Assembly (NCBI RefSeq): GCF_004362855.1
Contig: NZ_SNXW01000002.1
Coordinates: 1-64,000 of the forward strand
From: Aquabacterium commune
Lineage (GTDB): Bacteria > Pseudomonadota > Gammaproteobacteria > Burkholderiales > Burkholderiaceae_C
Direction: 5' to 3'
Length of the DNA stretch: 64,000 nucleotides
The translations under genes and the position numbers were made by a program. The notes under the pieces are model-generated. The model was given only the letters and a program-made list of their open reading frames with translations. It searched no databases and was not told the DNA's origin. Every line of letters begins with the position of its first letter. The first letter of the stretch is position 1. This document shows, one piece after another, positions 1 through 8,515 of the stretch.

Positions 1-122
1 TACGCTCCGAATCTGCCCTTTGAATGCAAAAATTTGTCGTCATCTGAAATAACAGCAGGCGGTCGCCGCGTCAGCGGTGGTTGTGCAGACCATCCCAAAT
101 TGGTCGAAACTGGTCCAGACAA

Positions 123-1169
123 TTAGAGCAGCGTGCTTTCCTCTGCGACAGGCATATCACCATTGAGTGGCACCTCATCCAGCAGGCGCAACTCTTGAGG
201 CGAAAGCTGAATGCGACGACGAGAATGGCGAGGCACAATCTGACCCTTGAATACTTCGCGCGGAACCTCACCCAGCAGCTTGACGACGGCGGCAACCCGT
301 TTCTTGCCATCATCCTGCGCGGTAGGCAGAAAATCAGAACGAGACAATTCGACCAACTGAGGGCGCATGAGAATGCGATGGAAGTTCACCACCTCTTCAA
401 AGATGGAACGGCATTGCTTCGTGAGCTCGTAGATCTTGCTGCGCCCCTCGCTGTCGCCAATGATGGATTTCGCAGCCATTGTCTTGACCATTCGCACGTA
501 GTAATCAAAGCGATTGATCAGCATGATGACGGAATAACCATAGGGTGACCGGAAGCCCAACTCCACACGATATGGCTTCGGATTCTTCAGCACATGGAAA
601 TTGAGCCCCTGCGACTCATACCTCTCCAAATCCCGCTGCATATTTTTGATGCGCTTATCAATTTCTCGACGCACCTCATCCATTCTTTCATCCGAAAGAA
701 TCAAAGCGTAGTCGGCGTATGGATTGTCTTTCGAAGACAAGTGCCAAATGGCACGCAAGGCGCTTGCTACGCGACGACCGCCAGTCATTGCATAGCCATT
801 TTCACCAGGCTTGGTTTCACGGCCAAGAAACAACCGGGCGGCATGCATGGTGTGAATATCAACAGAATCACTTTCATCATTGGCAACAGCCAATTTACCC
901 ATGTCACGCAACCCCAGAGCCTCGCGATCGGTTACTTCCGTATTCGCACCTTCGCGGCTTTTGTGAGCCACACGCATTTTCGACAACGCAGCTTCACGGT
1001 TTTCAAGCTCAACGAGACGCGGGTACCGCGGATCTGTGGGATCAACCTGATCTGAATCGATCAAGTCTTTCAGAAACTCACGCTCGCCGACGATGTCATA
1101 TCCATCCGGAAACGGCGAACCTGCCGCAATCGGAGACTGAATATCAACGGTTTGATTATTTTCGCTCAT
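123..1169 (-). CDS. TIGR03761-family ICE protein (AcaB-like, DUF1845)
   Basis: This 348-residue protein matches what I know of the PFL_4669/TIGR03761 family of integrative elements. The core includes a segment of the type HAARLFLGR near residue 110, then a GGRR stretch, an IW..SS.DNPYADYAL motif near residues 140-155 and an FRSPYGYS motif near residue 205. The family is related to AcaB, a proposed regulator of conjugative genes; its biochemical role is not visible here. The start is an ATG with GAGGG about 8 bases upstream. A helical, charged region around residues 165-190 could be coiled coil. In relatives this gene lies between replication-type genes and ssb/topB, which would be left of the window. 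Confidence 0.75.
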   Translation of the reverse strand: MSENNQTVDIQSPIAAGSPFPDGYDIVGEREFLKDLIDSDQVDPTDPRYPRLVELENREAALSKMRVAHKSREGANTEVTDREALGLRDMGKLAVANDESDSVDIHTMHAARLFLGRETKPGENGYAMTGGRRVASALRAIWHLSSKDNPYADYALILSDERMDEVRREIDKRIKNMQRDLERYESQGLNFHVLKNPKPYRVELGFRSPYGYSVIMLINRFDYYVRMVKTMAAKSIIGDSEGRSKIYELTKQCRSIFEEVVNFHRILMRPQLVELSRSDFLPTAQDDGKKRVAAVVKLLGEVPREVFKGQIVPRHSRRRIQLSPQELRLLDEVPLNGDMPVAEESTLL

Positions 1170-1202
1170 GGTGTTTCCCTCTCAAATAAACGGTTGTGTT
1201 TG

Positions 1203-1391
1203 CTACTCAGCCGACTGCACTGCTGTGTTAACCAAAGCCTTGTCGAAAGGCCCTTCGACCAATTCGAACGCCCGGTCATTGCCCTCGGCCAGGGCCACCT
1301 GACACCCTGCTAACGCTGGGCGGGATTGGGTGATCCAGGAAGGGTGGCCCGGCCCGGGCCACCCCTCACGGCGCAAGGCGTGCTCGGTCAT
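1203..1391 (-). CDS. Possible small hypothetical protein (62 aa)
   Basis: The start codon overlaps the stop of the upstream replication-type gene in an ATGA arrangement, which suggests translational coupling, and the frame fills most of the gap before the next gene. Against it, the middle of the frame runs through a GC-rich palindrome and an iteron-like repeat that appear twice in this area, and I recognise no domain. It may be a chance reading frame across a repeat. Confidence 0.25.
   Translation of the reverse strand: MTEHALRREGWPGPGHPSWITQSRPALAGCQVALAEGNDRAFELVEGPFDKALVNTAVQSAE
1318..1364. repeat. Repeat unit copy 1: GGCGGGATTGGG plus 23-bp palindrome
   Basis: The motif GGCGGGATTGGG at 1319-1330 is followed at 1342-1364 by a perfect palindrome with 11-base arms (GGGTGGCCCGG and its complement) around one central C. 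It lies just past the stop of the winged-helix gene. The same compound unit recurs at 1844-1890. Confidence 0.9.
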
Positions 1392-2971
1392 ACGCTGCGC
1401 CCCGGACCTGACGGAGACCGCGTGCGGCGGACTCGTTCAAGATGCTCGCGGATGAGATCGCGTGCTTTGAGCGAGGCTTCCGTTGCAACGGGCTGGGGCG
1501 TCTCGCCTGAGGCGAACGTCAAGGCTTCAGGCGTGGTGTCGAGACTCGCCCTGTGATCCATGCGAGCTGCGATGTCGGCTGCTGCCTTGCGTCGCCGCTG
1601 AATTTCAGGAGCACCTTCAGCGATGAAGGTGCCTTGCGCGACCAACCCCACCAGATGCCGAACGAGGCCCACAGGATTCCTGACCACGCTCTTTGCGTGC
1701 GTCCACGCCACCTCATCAAGGACGTCCTGCGCACGAGCAGCAACATGGCTCAGGTGCCACCAAACTCCTGGACGCTGCTCCTCATTGAGGAAGTCAGGCC
1801 ACACAAGATGGTCCGGACTGGCGCCAACAGCAGGGGCTTGGCTGGGCGGGATTGGGGGATTCTGGGGGGGTGGCCCGGCCCGGGCCACCCCTTCCAGACC
1901 GAATTCCAATCCTCGACCTTCATCGACCACCCCCACCACTGGCGGTAAGCCATCTTGTTGTAGTGGGTCTTGTAATCCCCCTCTCTCCATATAAAGGCGG
2001 GATTGGGCGATCTGTGCAGGAGGCTTTGGGCAGGCCTTAGAGGCGGGATTGGGATGGGTGGGATTGGGATAGGCGGGATTGGGAGATTCTGATGTCGGGA
2101 ATCCCGCTGTACAGAATCTCCCAATCCCGCCTACTGTAGGATCCACGGGCTTTTCGGCAACGCTGGCAGATCTCGGAGGCACCCCAGACGCCTTGTCAGC
2201 TGGGCGTCGAGACATGGGTTGCGCCTTGACGAACTGCCCCTGTGCATTCTTGTTGAGAGCCCGAACCAGGGCGGCCTGGTCAACCAGCAGGTTCACTCGT
2301 CGAGGGAAGTTGCTCTGACGCTCAACCAAGACGCCCAGCGTCCGAAGGTGGCGCCTCGCGGTTTCCCACTCGTCACGCGACATGCACAACTCCCGCAGCC
2401 AGTCGCTACGGCTGCGGACCATCCAACGCCCCGCCTGGCGCTGATCGTGGATCAGGCGCGACAGGAGAAGGGCGTCGTTGATGTGGGGGGTCAACTCTGC
2501 AAGGACGCGGTGGTACGACACCGCGTTGCCCAGCAGCTGCTTGATGACGATGTCATCGGTTCGAAACAGATCCAGGGAGACGAAGTCATCCTGCAACTGG
2601 ATTTGAATGAGCTCACTTGTGCGTGAGGCGAACACATTCAAATTCAGTCGATATTCCGTACGGCGCGGCATACCAGAGGTGCGCTCTTCAATGAGACCGC
2701 GTGAGATCAGTGCCTTGCGAGCACGCTGCTGCACTTTCCAGCTCATCCCTGTTTCGCGTGCCCACTGCTCAGCAGTTTTATGAATCCAGCCTTGTTGTTC
2801 AGCAACGCCGATACCTCGGCGAGTCCAATACACGAGCTGCGACAGCAAGACGCCCGCAGCAGGGCTTCCCGCAATTGCAAGAACGTGGCGGTGGACTGCG
2901 ATGGGGCGACTGCGCAGCAAGTGCTGCGACAAGGCGGCGCTTGGATTGTTGGGAGCTTGGAACTGGCTCAT
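1388..2971 (-). CDS. Winged-helix replication-initiation-like ICE protein
   Basis: A 527-residue protein with a winged-helix-like region in its first 100 residues: a helix with LLSQLVYW, a W-[IF]-HK-T-x-E-QW segment, then a second helix ending ISRGLIEERT and a basic wing. A second helical, DNA-binding-like segment spans about residues 150-230. A low-complexity Pro/Asn linker follows, with a five-residue unit of the type PNP-x-x repeated in tandem, and then an Ala-rich C-terminal region. This organisation resembles phage and plasmid replication or DnaD/RepA-type proteins, but I cannot place it in a named family. The ATG at 2971 is preferred; the upstream frame has no good ribosome site. Its DNA contains iteron-like repeats and a 20-bp inverted repeat at 1844-2131. 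Confidence 0.55.
   Translation of the reverse strand: MSQFQAPNNPSAALSQHLLRSRPIAVHRHVLAIAGSPAAGVLLSQLVYWTRRGIGVAEQQGWIHKTAEQWARETGMSWKVQQRARKALISRGLIEERTSGMPRRTEYRLNLNVFASRTSELIQIQLQDDFVSLDLFRTDDIVIKQLLGNAVSYHRVLAELTPHINDALLLSRLIHDQRQAGRWMVRSRSDWLRELCMSRDEWETARRHLRTLGVLVERQSNFPRRVNLLVDQAALVRALNKNAQGQFVKAQPMSRRPADKASGVPPRSASVAEKPVDPTVGGIGRFCTAGFPTSESPNPAYPNPTHPNPASKACPKPPAQIAQSRLYMERGGLQDPLQQDGLPPVVGVVDEGRGLEFGLEGVARAGPPPQNPPIPPSQAPAVGASPDHLVWPDFLNEEQRPGVWWHLSHVAARAQDVLDEVAWTHAKSVVRNPVGLVRHLVGLVAQGTFIAEGAPEIQRRRKAAADIAARMDHRASLDTTPEALTFASGETPQPVATEASLKARDLIREHLERVRRTRSPSGPGRSV
1844..1891. repeat. Repeat unit copy 2: GGCGGGATTGGG plus 23-bp palindrome
   Basis: GGGCGGGATTGGG at 1844-1856 is followed by the same 23-bp palindrome at 1868-1890. 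This copy lies inside the coding region of the winged-helix gene, 526 bp from copy 1. The spacer between motif and palindrome differs, but both palindromes are identical. Confidence 0.9.
1996..2083. repeat. Iteron-like cluster, including three tandem 15-bp repeats
   Basis: GG(C/T)GGGATTGGG occurs at 1996-2007, 2042-2053, 2057-2068 and 2072-2083. The last three are spaced exactly 15 bp apart, one and a half helical turns, and keep the protein frame, where they encode the five-residue PNP-x-x repeat. With copies at 1319 and 1845 and an inverted one at 2120-2131, seven copies lie within about 815 bp. Confidence 0.85.
2072..2131. repeat. Perfect 20-bp inverted repeat with 20-bp loop
   Basis: Bases 2072-2091 and 2112-2131 are exact reverse complements (20 of 20) separated by 20 bases. 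Each arm contains the GGCGGGATTGGG motif, and the loop holds a smaller palindrome, CGGGAATCCCG. The structure could extrude as a cruciform or hairpin. It lies inside the winged-helix gene. Confidence 0.9.
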
Positions 2972-2996
2972 GAGCTCTGGATGACCTGGTAGCCGG

Positions 2997-3422
2997 TCAA
3001 TGCATCCCCTTGGCCTGACGCAACTTCTCTGCATGAGCGAGAAGCAACTGCGACAGTCGTTTGAGATCCACGCGATAGTGATTCACACGACGAAACGCGC
3101 TGGTGCCTGGTTCAGTTGCTTCACGCTTGACTTCGAGCAGCCCCAGTTGTTCAAGGCAGTCGCGTGCTGTCTGAAGCTCATCACGAGACAGGCCGATGTC
3201 GGCGTGCCACTCGTCATTGCCTTTCGCAAACCAACCTTCTGCATCGGCGACGCCAGGCTCATCGGTCACCTGGATTGCCCAAGAGAGCATCAAAGCCGCT
3301 GTCACCCGTCCTGTCAGCGGAATGAATGCTCGCTGCACCACGATGGGCAGATCGAGCATGAAGAGCGCGAACTCAGGGTTCGCATTCAGCTCTCTTGCGA
3401 GCTGATCATCAGGGCTGTGCAT
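2997..3422 (-). CDS. Small winged-helix ICE protein, paralogous in fold to the next gene
   Basis: This 141-residue protein has the same general pattern as the N-terminal region of the downstream replication-type protein: a helix near residues 35-50 (VTAALMLSWAIQVT), a W-F-AKGNDEW segment, a recognition-like helix with SRDELQTARDCLEQLGLLEVKR, and a wing ending NHYRVDL. A winged-helix DNA-binding role in element replication or regulation is inferred; I do not recognise a named family. The ATG at 3422 has GAGGAG seven bases upstream; the in-frame start further upstream is only a TTG. It begins one base after the preceding gene ends. Confidence 0.5.
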   Translation of the reverse strand: MHSPDDQLARELNANPEFALFMLDLPIVVQRAFIPLTGRVTAALMLSWAIQVTDEPGVADAEGWFAKGNDEWHADIGLSRDELQTARDCLEQLGLLEVKREATEPGTSAFRRVNHYRVDLKRLSQLLLAHAEKLRQAKGMH

Positions 3423-3423
3423 T

Positions 3424-3741
3424 TCAATGCTCCTCTCGGGCAAGGACGATTCGCTTCCAGAAGAAGAAGTACCCGGACGTGGTTGGGTAACTCACGATCT
3501 GGCCCTCGGCCTTTTTGGCGGGGACCACTGTGGCTCGCAAGGCGGGCTGCACACCCACCAATTCCCATCCCTCCGCACCCATCGCCTGCATGTGGTCCTG
3601 GTACTGGCTGGCCTGCACGAAGTCGGCAGTGAGGGGATTCGTGGGCATCGGAGGGCCCTTGAAGAAGAGCATTCCTTCCCTGACCGCCTCATAGGCCAGA
3701 GGGAAGTAGCTTGTTGAATACTCAAACCGTTGGCGCTGCAT
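3424..3741 (-). CDS. DUF4177-like small ICE protein
   Basis: This 105-residue protein contains the GAEGWELVGVQP and FFFWKR elements typical of short DUF4177-type proteins, whose function is unknown. The N-terminal half starts from MQRQRFEYST. The ATG at 3741 is chosen because AGGAGG lies eight bases upstream; a longer frame starting at 3780 would overlap the methyltransferase gene. It is packed in the element operon between the adenine methyltransferase and the small winged-helix gene. Confidence 0.5.
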   Translation of the reverse strand: MQRQRFEYSTSYFPLAYEAVREGMLFFKGPPMPTNPLTADFVQASQYQDHMQAMGAEGWELVGVQPALRATVVPAKKAEGQIVSYPTTSGYFFFWKRIVLAREEH

Positions 3742-3754
3742 CACCAAGACCTCC

Positions 3755-4657
3755 TCATCGTGTGTGGCTGACAAGCTCATCGCTCATCAACAGGCTGGCT
3801 TGCTCTTGCTCCTTGCGAAGCGCTGCGAAACAAGCCGGATTGAGCCAAAGCACTTCGGTTCTGGCGCCGCCGCTGTCGGCAACGGCATCGCGCTCGAGCT
3901 GATGCCAATCGGAAAAGAGCTCTTCATACAGATCGCATGCATAGCCCGACAAGACGACGAGGCCTTGCAGGCCATGGAGAACCTGAGCGAGTTCGCGATG
4001 TTGGTCATCGCTCATCTCATGTCGGTAGCCATGGCGGCCGTTCTCGTAGCGTGTGCTTCGTACATACGGCGGATCCACGTAGTGCAACGTGGTCGGCGTG
4101 TCGTAGTCCTGCATGACCCCTGTGGCTTCTCTGCTCTCAATCGTCACGGCGGTCAGTCGCTCTGTCAGCGCTGGCACGCTGTCAGGCCAGCCCGCCCACT
4201 CGGAGCTGGGCAAGGTGGCGTTGGCGCGTTTTGCGCGAAAACCTGGACGATCGTTGCGCGTCGCGGCATCAGCACCGATACCCATGTACGACTGGATGAT
4301 CGTCTTGTGCGCGGCGTCCAGGGGGTCGATCGGATCCTCGTAGCTCCACTCGAACTCAGCACGAGCGAAAGGCGTGAGCATCAGCCGACGGCGCAGTTCC
4401 TGCGCGGTGGCGGGGTTCCGCACCACGCGAAAGACGTTCACGATGCGATGATCCAAATCGTTGTAGACCTCGGCGCGGCATCGCGGCTTTGCCAGCAGGA
4501 CAGAAGCCGCCCCACCGTATGGTTCAACATAGGTGTCGTGTGCCGGAAAGTGGCTGATGATCCATGGCGCCATGCGGTACTTCCCTCCGTGGTAACGCAA
4601 CATCGGGCGTGGACGCCCTCCCGGCTGCCGACGAACGGGTAAGGCCAGCACCGTCAT
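3755..4657 (-). CDS. D12-class DNA adenine N6-methyltransferase
   Basis: A 300-residue Dam-like enzyme. The SAM-binding motif RYHGGK lies near residues 21-26, with EPYGGAAS at about 45-52, and the catalytic DPPY motif (HYVDPPYVRS) is at 195-198. It is expected to methylate the N6 of adenine in a short target, possibly GATC, but the recognition site cannot be read from the protein. No partner restriction gene is visible, so it looks like an orphan methyltransferase carried by the element. Its start overlaps the DUF2857 stop by four bases (ATGA), so it belongs to the same operon. It sits where canonical relatives of this ICE carry replication genes. Confidence 0.85.
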   Translation of the reverse strand: MTVLALPVRRQPGGRPRPMLRYHGGKYRMAPWIISHFPAHDTYVEPYGGAASVLLAKPRCRAEVYNDLDHRIVNVFRVVRNPATAQELRRRLMLTPFARAEFEWSYEDPIDPLDAAHKTIIQSYMGIGADAATRNDRPGFRAKRANATLPSSEWAGWPDSVPALTERLTAVTIESREATGVMQDYDTPTTLHYVDPPYVRSTRYENGRHGYRHEMSDDQHRELAQVLHGLQGLVVLSGYACDLYEELFSDWHQLERDAVADSGGARTEVLWLNPACFAALRKEQEQASLLMSDELVSHTR

Positions 4658-5283
4658 GGCTGGGTGCTCCCGACCCGACCATCACCGCTCGCGGTGCCGG
4701 CACCAGGGGCCTGACGCACCTTGAAGGAGGCGATCACGGCCTCCAATTGCGCGATCGTCAGGGTGGGATAGGCCTCGTGCAGCGCACGAAAGTGCTCACG
4801 GCCCCGGTACGGCCATGAGTCGTTACCGCGGAGCCGGTGCCAAGCCGTTGTGATTTCAAGCCTGGTGTCGTCGTCAGGCAGCGCGCGGCGACCGATCTGT
4901 GAAGTCACGCCAAGCATCAGCTGCATGCGCTTGACATCGGACGGCCGCTTGGTGAACAGGTCCATGATCAAGTTGAGGCTTGCGCCATGCCGCACGAAGT
5001 ATTCGTACAAGCGCTCGTCCGCGCGCATGTGTTCGTAGCGATTCATGTCCGCCACCAACTTGGTCGGGTTGATGCTGATCTGGATGCTCGTGTCGCGAGA
5101 GTGCTGAGCCAGCCGCACCAGATCGGCCGTGGTCAGGTTGCGCAGCCGATCAATCGAAGCCGCATCGAAACCCGCCATCTGGTATTCCTGGATGCAGTCA
5201 GGATCGAGTTGATCGAACTGTTGCAGCATGTGCGCGAGCACGATCAGCCTGATGGTCGGGTCGAGGACATTGACAGAAGACAC
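4654..5283 (-). CDS. DUF2857 family ICE protein
   Basis: This 209-residue protein fits the DUF2857 family found next to parB in PAPI-1/clc-type elements: an N-terminal RLIVLAHMLQQF helix, then FDAASIDRLRNLTTADLVRLA near residue 45, and a conserved helical middle with ERLYEYFVRHGASLNLIMDLF near residues 90-110. The function is unknown; a role in element regulation or maintenance is only inferred from position. The start is GTG with GGGAG six bases upstream. Confidence 0.75.
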   Translation of the reverse strand: MSSVNVLDPTIRLIVLAHMLQQFDQLDPDCIQEYQMAGFDAASIDRLRNLTTADLVRLAQHSRDTSIQISINPTKLVADMNRYEHMRADERLYEYFVRHGASLNLIMDLFTKRPSDVKRMQLMLGVTSQIGRRALPDDDTRLEITTAWHRLRGNDSWPYRGREHFRALHEAYPTLTIAQLEAVIASFKVRQAPGAGTASGDGRVGSTQP

Positions 5284-5329
5284 GTGAAACTCCCTGGAAA
5301 GTGATTGATTGAATTTGTGGTGGTGGTTG

Positions 5330-5740
5330 CTAGAAGGCTGTTGGTTTGAAGCGCCGATAGAGGCTGTTCACCAGCACATGCAGCAACAACAAGATGACGC
5401 TCAGCCCAGCATCGGTGATGAGCGCTTGGATGGCTTGCCCCTGCCCCAGAGCGAGCGACATTCCTGAGCCCAACATGAAGACACCGCATACAAACACTGG
5501 CAAGACTGGTGAGCGAATTACGTTCACCAACGTGGACGCCACAAGGACCAAACTCGCGACCACGTCCACCAGGTGACTCATCTCAATGAGCAGCGGATCT
5601 TTTTCTCCCGGGAGCATGGGAACTACCCACCGAGCCAGCGCCATGAGAATGAATGCATAGCTCATGCACCGGACCTCGATGAATTGCTCTCCCGTCGCAG
5701 GGTTGTAGAAGGATGGTTTGAAGAACTCGCCGAGCTTCAT
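5330..5740 (-). CDS. Small inner-membrane protein of the ICE
   Basis: A 136-residue protein with about three hydrophobic helices: roughly residues 55-75 (VDVVASLVLVASTLVNVI), 78-98 (PVLPVFVCGVFMLGSGMSLAL) and 105-125. A short soluble N terminus contains FKPSFYNPATGEQF and the C terminus is basic. The ATG overlaps the parB stop by four bases, so it is translationally coupled to parB. I do not recognise a family, and this is not a gene I expect between parB and DUF2857 in relatives. Confidence 0.6.
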   Translation of the reverse strand: MKLGEFFKPSFYNPATGEQFIEVRCMSYAFILMALARWVVPMLPGEKDPLLIEMSHLVDVVASLVLVASTLVNVIRSPVLPVFVCGVFMLGSGMSLALGQGQAIQALITDAGLSVILLLLHVLVNSLYRRFKPTAF

Positions 5741-7551
5741 GACACAGCCCCCTCGAAGCCAGAGGGGTAGCGTTCGCTGACCGCACGCATCAGGACGACA
5801 ACCTGCAGCAGCTGCGTCATTGCGTCAGTTCCCGGCTTCGTTGCCAAGAGCAGGACGTCATCGATGGCGGAATCGCCGATCAGGCTGCCACTAAGTGACG
5901 CGAGAGAGAAATCGTCATTGACGAGTGATTGGTAGAAGCGCGATGTCGGCGGCAGTTGCCGGGCTAGCTCAGGCGCAAGCTGCCCTGAGAGTTTCTGCAA
6001 TGTCCAGAACACTGCACCTGCCTGAGCCCGAACCAGTAGATCAGCAGCACCCTGCTGGACACTGGGCGACGAGAGCGAGCCCGGCTCTGGATACTCCATG
6101 AAGAAGCCGAACGGCATCGAATCGCAGGGCACAAAGCACTCAGCGATACCGACTCTCTCAACCAGGTAGCGCAATTCATGAGTCAAGAGCCCCCGCACGT
6201 CCTGACCATCGTGAGGAGCCAGGGTGGGATGCCTCACCATGGCTTGGGCGGCCTGCTCGAGCTGCTGCGTAGACGCCTCGTCAGCGGCTTCATGCCGCGT
6301 TTCCGGTGCGCCACCTGCGGCGGAAACGATGCTCAAAGATGCCGGAGATTGTGGTGATGCCGGGCGCAGACTCCGAAGCGCCTCCTGCGGCACTACGGCA
6401 CCGCGATCTTCGTCATCGGCTGGTGCACCTGCACTGCCAGCTTGAGGTGCATTTGAAGTTCCCGACGAGTTGCCACTACCTCCCTGTCGAGCAACTGCTG
6501 GGGGCGGTACAGGCGGTGATGGCGGGGCCTTCAGGTCCGCAAGAGTGACATTGCCATCCATTGCAGACATGAGCTGCAGCATGCGCTTGATGCTTGCTGC
6601 GCTCTCGCCGACCCGCTCTGCCAAGGCCACCTCGACCGCGTCACAGATTCGATCGACATCGTAGGTCCGAGCATCTCGGAGAAAGTCTTCACTCACTTGG
6701 GCAAGCGTGCGCGACACCACGCTCGACCAGAAATCCTCTGGATCCAACTCGAACTTGCCCGCCAGCCGGCATAGTGAGTTCAGCCTTGGTTGATACTTGG
6801 AGAGGACCTGTTGTCCGGTCAGCTCAATCAATGCTTTGTCGAGGGCGCCTAGACGCTTGCGCGTGAAAAGCCATCGGCCAATGAGCGCTCGTTTGGCATG
6901 GATGCCCTCAGCGGGCAGCAATTCTTCCAGCTTGCGCTCGCTTAGCGGACCATGCTCTTTCTCGAGGTCGTCGATGATCTCGCCTGCAGCCCTCGCCACT
7001 TCCCAGAACTTCAGATCGGAGCGCGCAAGGTTCTCGGATAGCGCGCTGGCCATGACACGGCGATCACCGGGCCACTTCTTGAAAATGAAGTGGCTGTACT
7101 CGAACCGCGGATCGTTTTCGTCTCGGAAAATGTCCTGCGCAATGCCCAGGCGAGAGTTCCCGCCCCCGGCCAAGAAGTAGGGCTGTCCAGGGCCCCTGCG
7201 AGTGACTTGCAGGGCCACGTCCATGCCGTTGGCCTTCATAGATGTACGAATTTCCTCGTACGACTCGTTCACATACTGACGCGGCTGATAAGGGTTGAAC
7301 CCAACGTCGGCGTTTTTCAGTCGGATCGTGGCGCCGTCGATGTCCGGATCGTTCAGGTCGACCGTCGATGCCTGAGGGTTTCTGGCGGTCACAGACGCAT
7401 TGGCCATCGCCTGGCGAATGTCGTTTTCACCAGCCGGCGTGACGGAAGACAGGTTTGGCACGCGTCTTCCCCCGCCAAGGACATGGCCAAGTGTTGTAGC
7501 GACACCACCACTCGGCACAGGAAGAGGGGGCAGCGACTTGGGCACTGTCAT
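5737..7551 (-). CDS. parB: ParB-family partition protein, PFGI-1 ICE type
   Basis: A 604-residue protein with ParB landmarks: NPYQPR near residue 88, the nucleotide-binding-type stretch LAGGGNSRLG near 127 replacing the usual AGHRR, and SENLARSDL near 168, followed by a helix-turn-helix region. The C-terminal half is Ala/Pro-rich and much longer than chromosomal ParB, as in ICE proteins of the PFGI-1 type. With the adjacent ParA it should keep the excised element from being lost. Its ATG overlaps the parA stop (ATGA). Confidence 0.8.
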   Translation of the reverse strand: MTVPKSLPPLPVPSGGVATTLGHVLGGGRRVPNLSSVTPAGENDIRQAMANASVTARNPQASTVDLNDPDIDGATIRLKNADVGFNPYQPRQYVNESYEEIRTSMKANGMDVALQVTRRGPGQPYFLAGGGNSRLGIAQDIFRDENDPRFEYSHFIFKKWPGDRRVMASALSENLARSDLKFWEVARAAGEIIDDLEKEHGPLSERKLEELLPAEGIHAKRALIGRWLFTRKRLGALDKALIELTGQQVLSKYQPRLNSLCRLAGKFELDPEDFWSSVVSRTLAQVSEDFLRDARTYDVDRICDAVEVALAERVGESAASIKRMLQLMSAMDGNVTLADLKAPPSPPVPPPAVARQGGSGNSSGTSNAPQAGSAGAPADDEDRGAVVPQEALRSLRPASPQSPASLSIVSAAGGAPETRHEAADEASTQQLEQAAQAMVRHPTLAPHDGQDVRGLLTHELRYLVERVGIAECFVPCDSMPFGFFMEYPEPGSLSSPSVQQGAADLLVRAQAGAVFWTLQKLSGQLAPELARQLPPTSRFYQSLVNDDFSLASLSGSLIGDSAIDDVLLLATKPGTDAMTQLLQVVVLMRAVSERYPSGFEGAVS

Positions 7552-8477
7552 TGAGCACCCCCTGCTGAGGCGAGCTGCTCGCCACCAGCCTCATCAGCAA
7601 TCTCACCTCCTGCTGGGTCTTGTGGAGGAGCAAACACCTGATCCGGATCGCCCTTGACTCCCCCTGCAAACCAGCCATAGAGCTCGGGAAACAGTTCCCA
7701 GGCCAAACGATGCATGACCTCGAATGCCGACAAGATGCGCTGCCCGCTGACGCGGTTGTGCATGTGTACGGGCACTTGCAACGTCGCAGCCTCGTTGTAG
7801 GCCACGGCATCTGGCACGACGGTCGAGAGAAAGCGAACCTCGTCGCTTTCTTTGAACTCGCTCCGCACCGCATTCAACAGCGCCTTGGCGTTGCGCGTGT
7901 ACCTGTCTTTGGAAATCAGAACATGCAGAGGCGCCAGCAACGCAGTGGGCTCTGTGTCCGAGTGCTCCAGGGCCTTGAGCACCTGCAAAGTGCCTGTGGC
8001 GAACTCTCGGATGGACTGGCTGTCAGGAGGTAACGGAGAAATCAGCGTGTGCGCGGCAAAAGCCGCCGCTGTCTGAACCGGGCCAATGGCGCCCTGGGTG
8101 TCGATGAGCACGAAGTCGTAGTTGTCATCGATGAGGGGGGCGGCAAGCGCACCCTTCAGACGGGTGCGTTGGTCTGCACGGTTGTAGAGCCAGTGCTGCA
8201 GTTGGGCCTTGCCATCGTTGGACTTGATGAGGTGCAGGCGGGGGAGCGAGGTGCGGGAGATGCATTCCTGGTCGATCCACCCTTGGGCGAAGACTTCCAC
8301 AATCCCCTTCGGGGCCTCGTACTCGAGGGGATAGTGCTTGGACAGTGCGGGCTGGATGTCTGCATCGCACAACAGCACCCGGGCGCCCATGTCGGCGAGT
8401 ACCGCGCCAAGGTTGGCCAGGTTGGTTGTCTTCCCCACTCCGCCCTTGCTGCTGAGGGCTGTCACTCGTCTTGCCAT
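7548..8477 (-). CDS. parA: ParA/Soj partition ATPase of the ICE
   Basis: A 309-residue ParA ATPase. The deviant Walker A motif SSKGGVGKTTN is at residues 9-19, Walker A' (LLCDADIQPALS) is near 35-46 and Walker B (FVLIDTQG) near 125. In PAPI-1-like elements Soj is needed for maintenance of the excised circle. The ATG has a strong GGAGG six bases upstream. No convincing promoter is visible between this start and the terminator hairpin at 8516-8561, so expression may come from within that short stretch or by read-through from the tRNA. Confidence 0.9.
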   Translation of the reverse strand: MARRVTALSSKGGVGKTTNLANLGAVLADMGARVLLCDADIQPALSKHYPLEYEAPKGIVEVFAQGWIDQECISRTSLPRLHLIKSNDGKAQLQHWLYNRADQRTRLKGALAAPLIDDNYDFVLIDTQGAIGPVQTAAAFAAHTLISPLPPDSQSIREFATGTLQVLKALEHSDTEPTALLAPLHVLISKDRYTRNAKALLNAVRSEFKESDEVRFLSTVVPDAVAYNEAATLQVPVHMHNRVSGQRILSAFEVMHRLAWELFPELYGWFAGGVKGDPDQVFAPPQDPAGGEIADEAGGEQLASAGGAQ

Positions 8478-8515
8478 TTCGATCCTCCGGTTTTGCGAAC
8501 CGAGAGGGAAATGAC

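Noticed and set aside
1388..2971. Assignment to the STY4528 pathogenicity-island replication family
   Set aside because: It lies in the expected position, but the sequence does not match the pattern I remember for that family; only a winged-helix replication-type label is kept.
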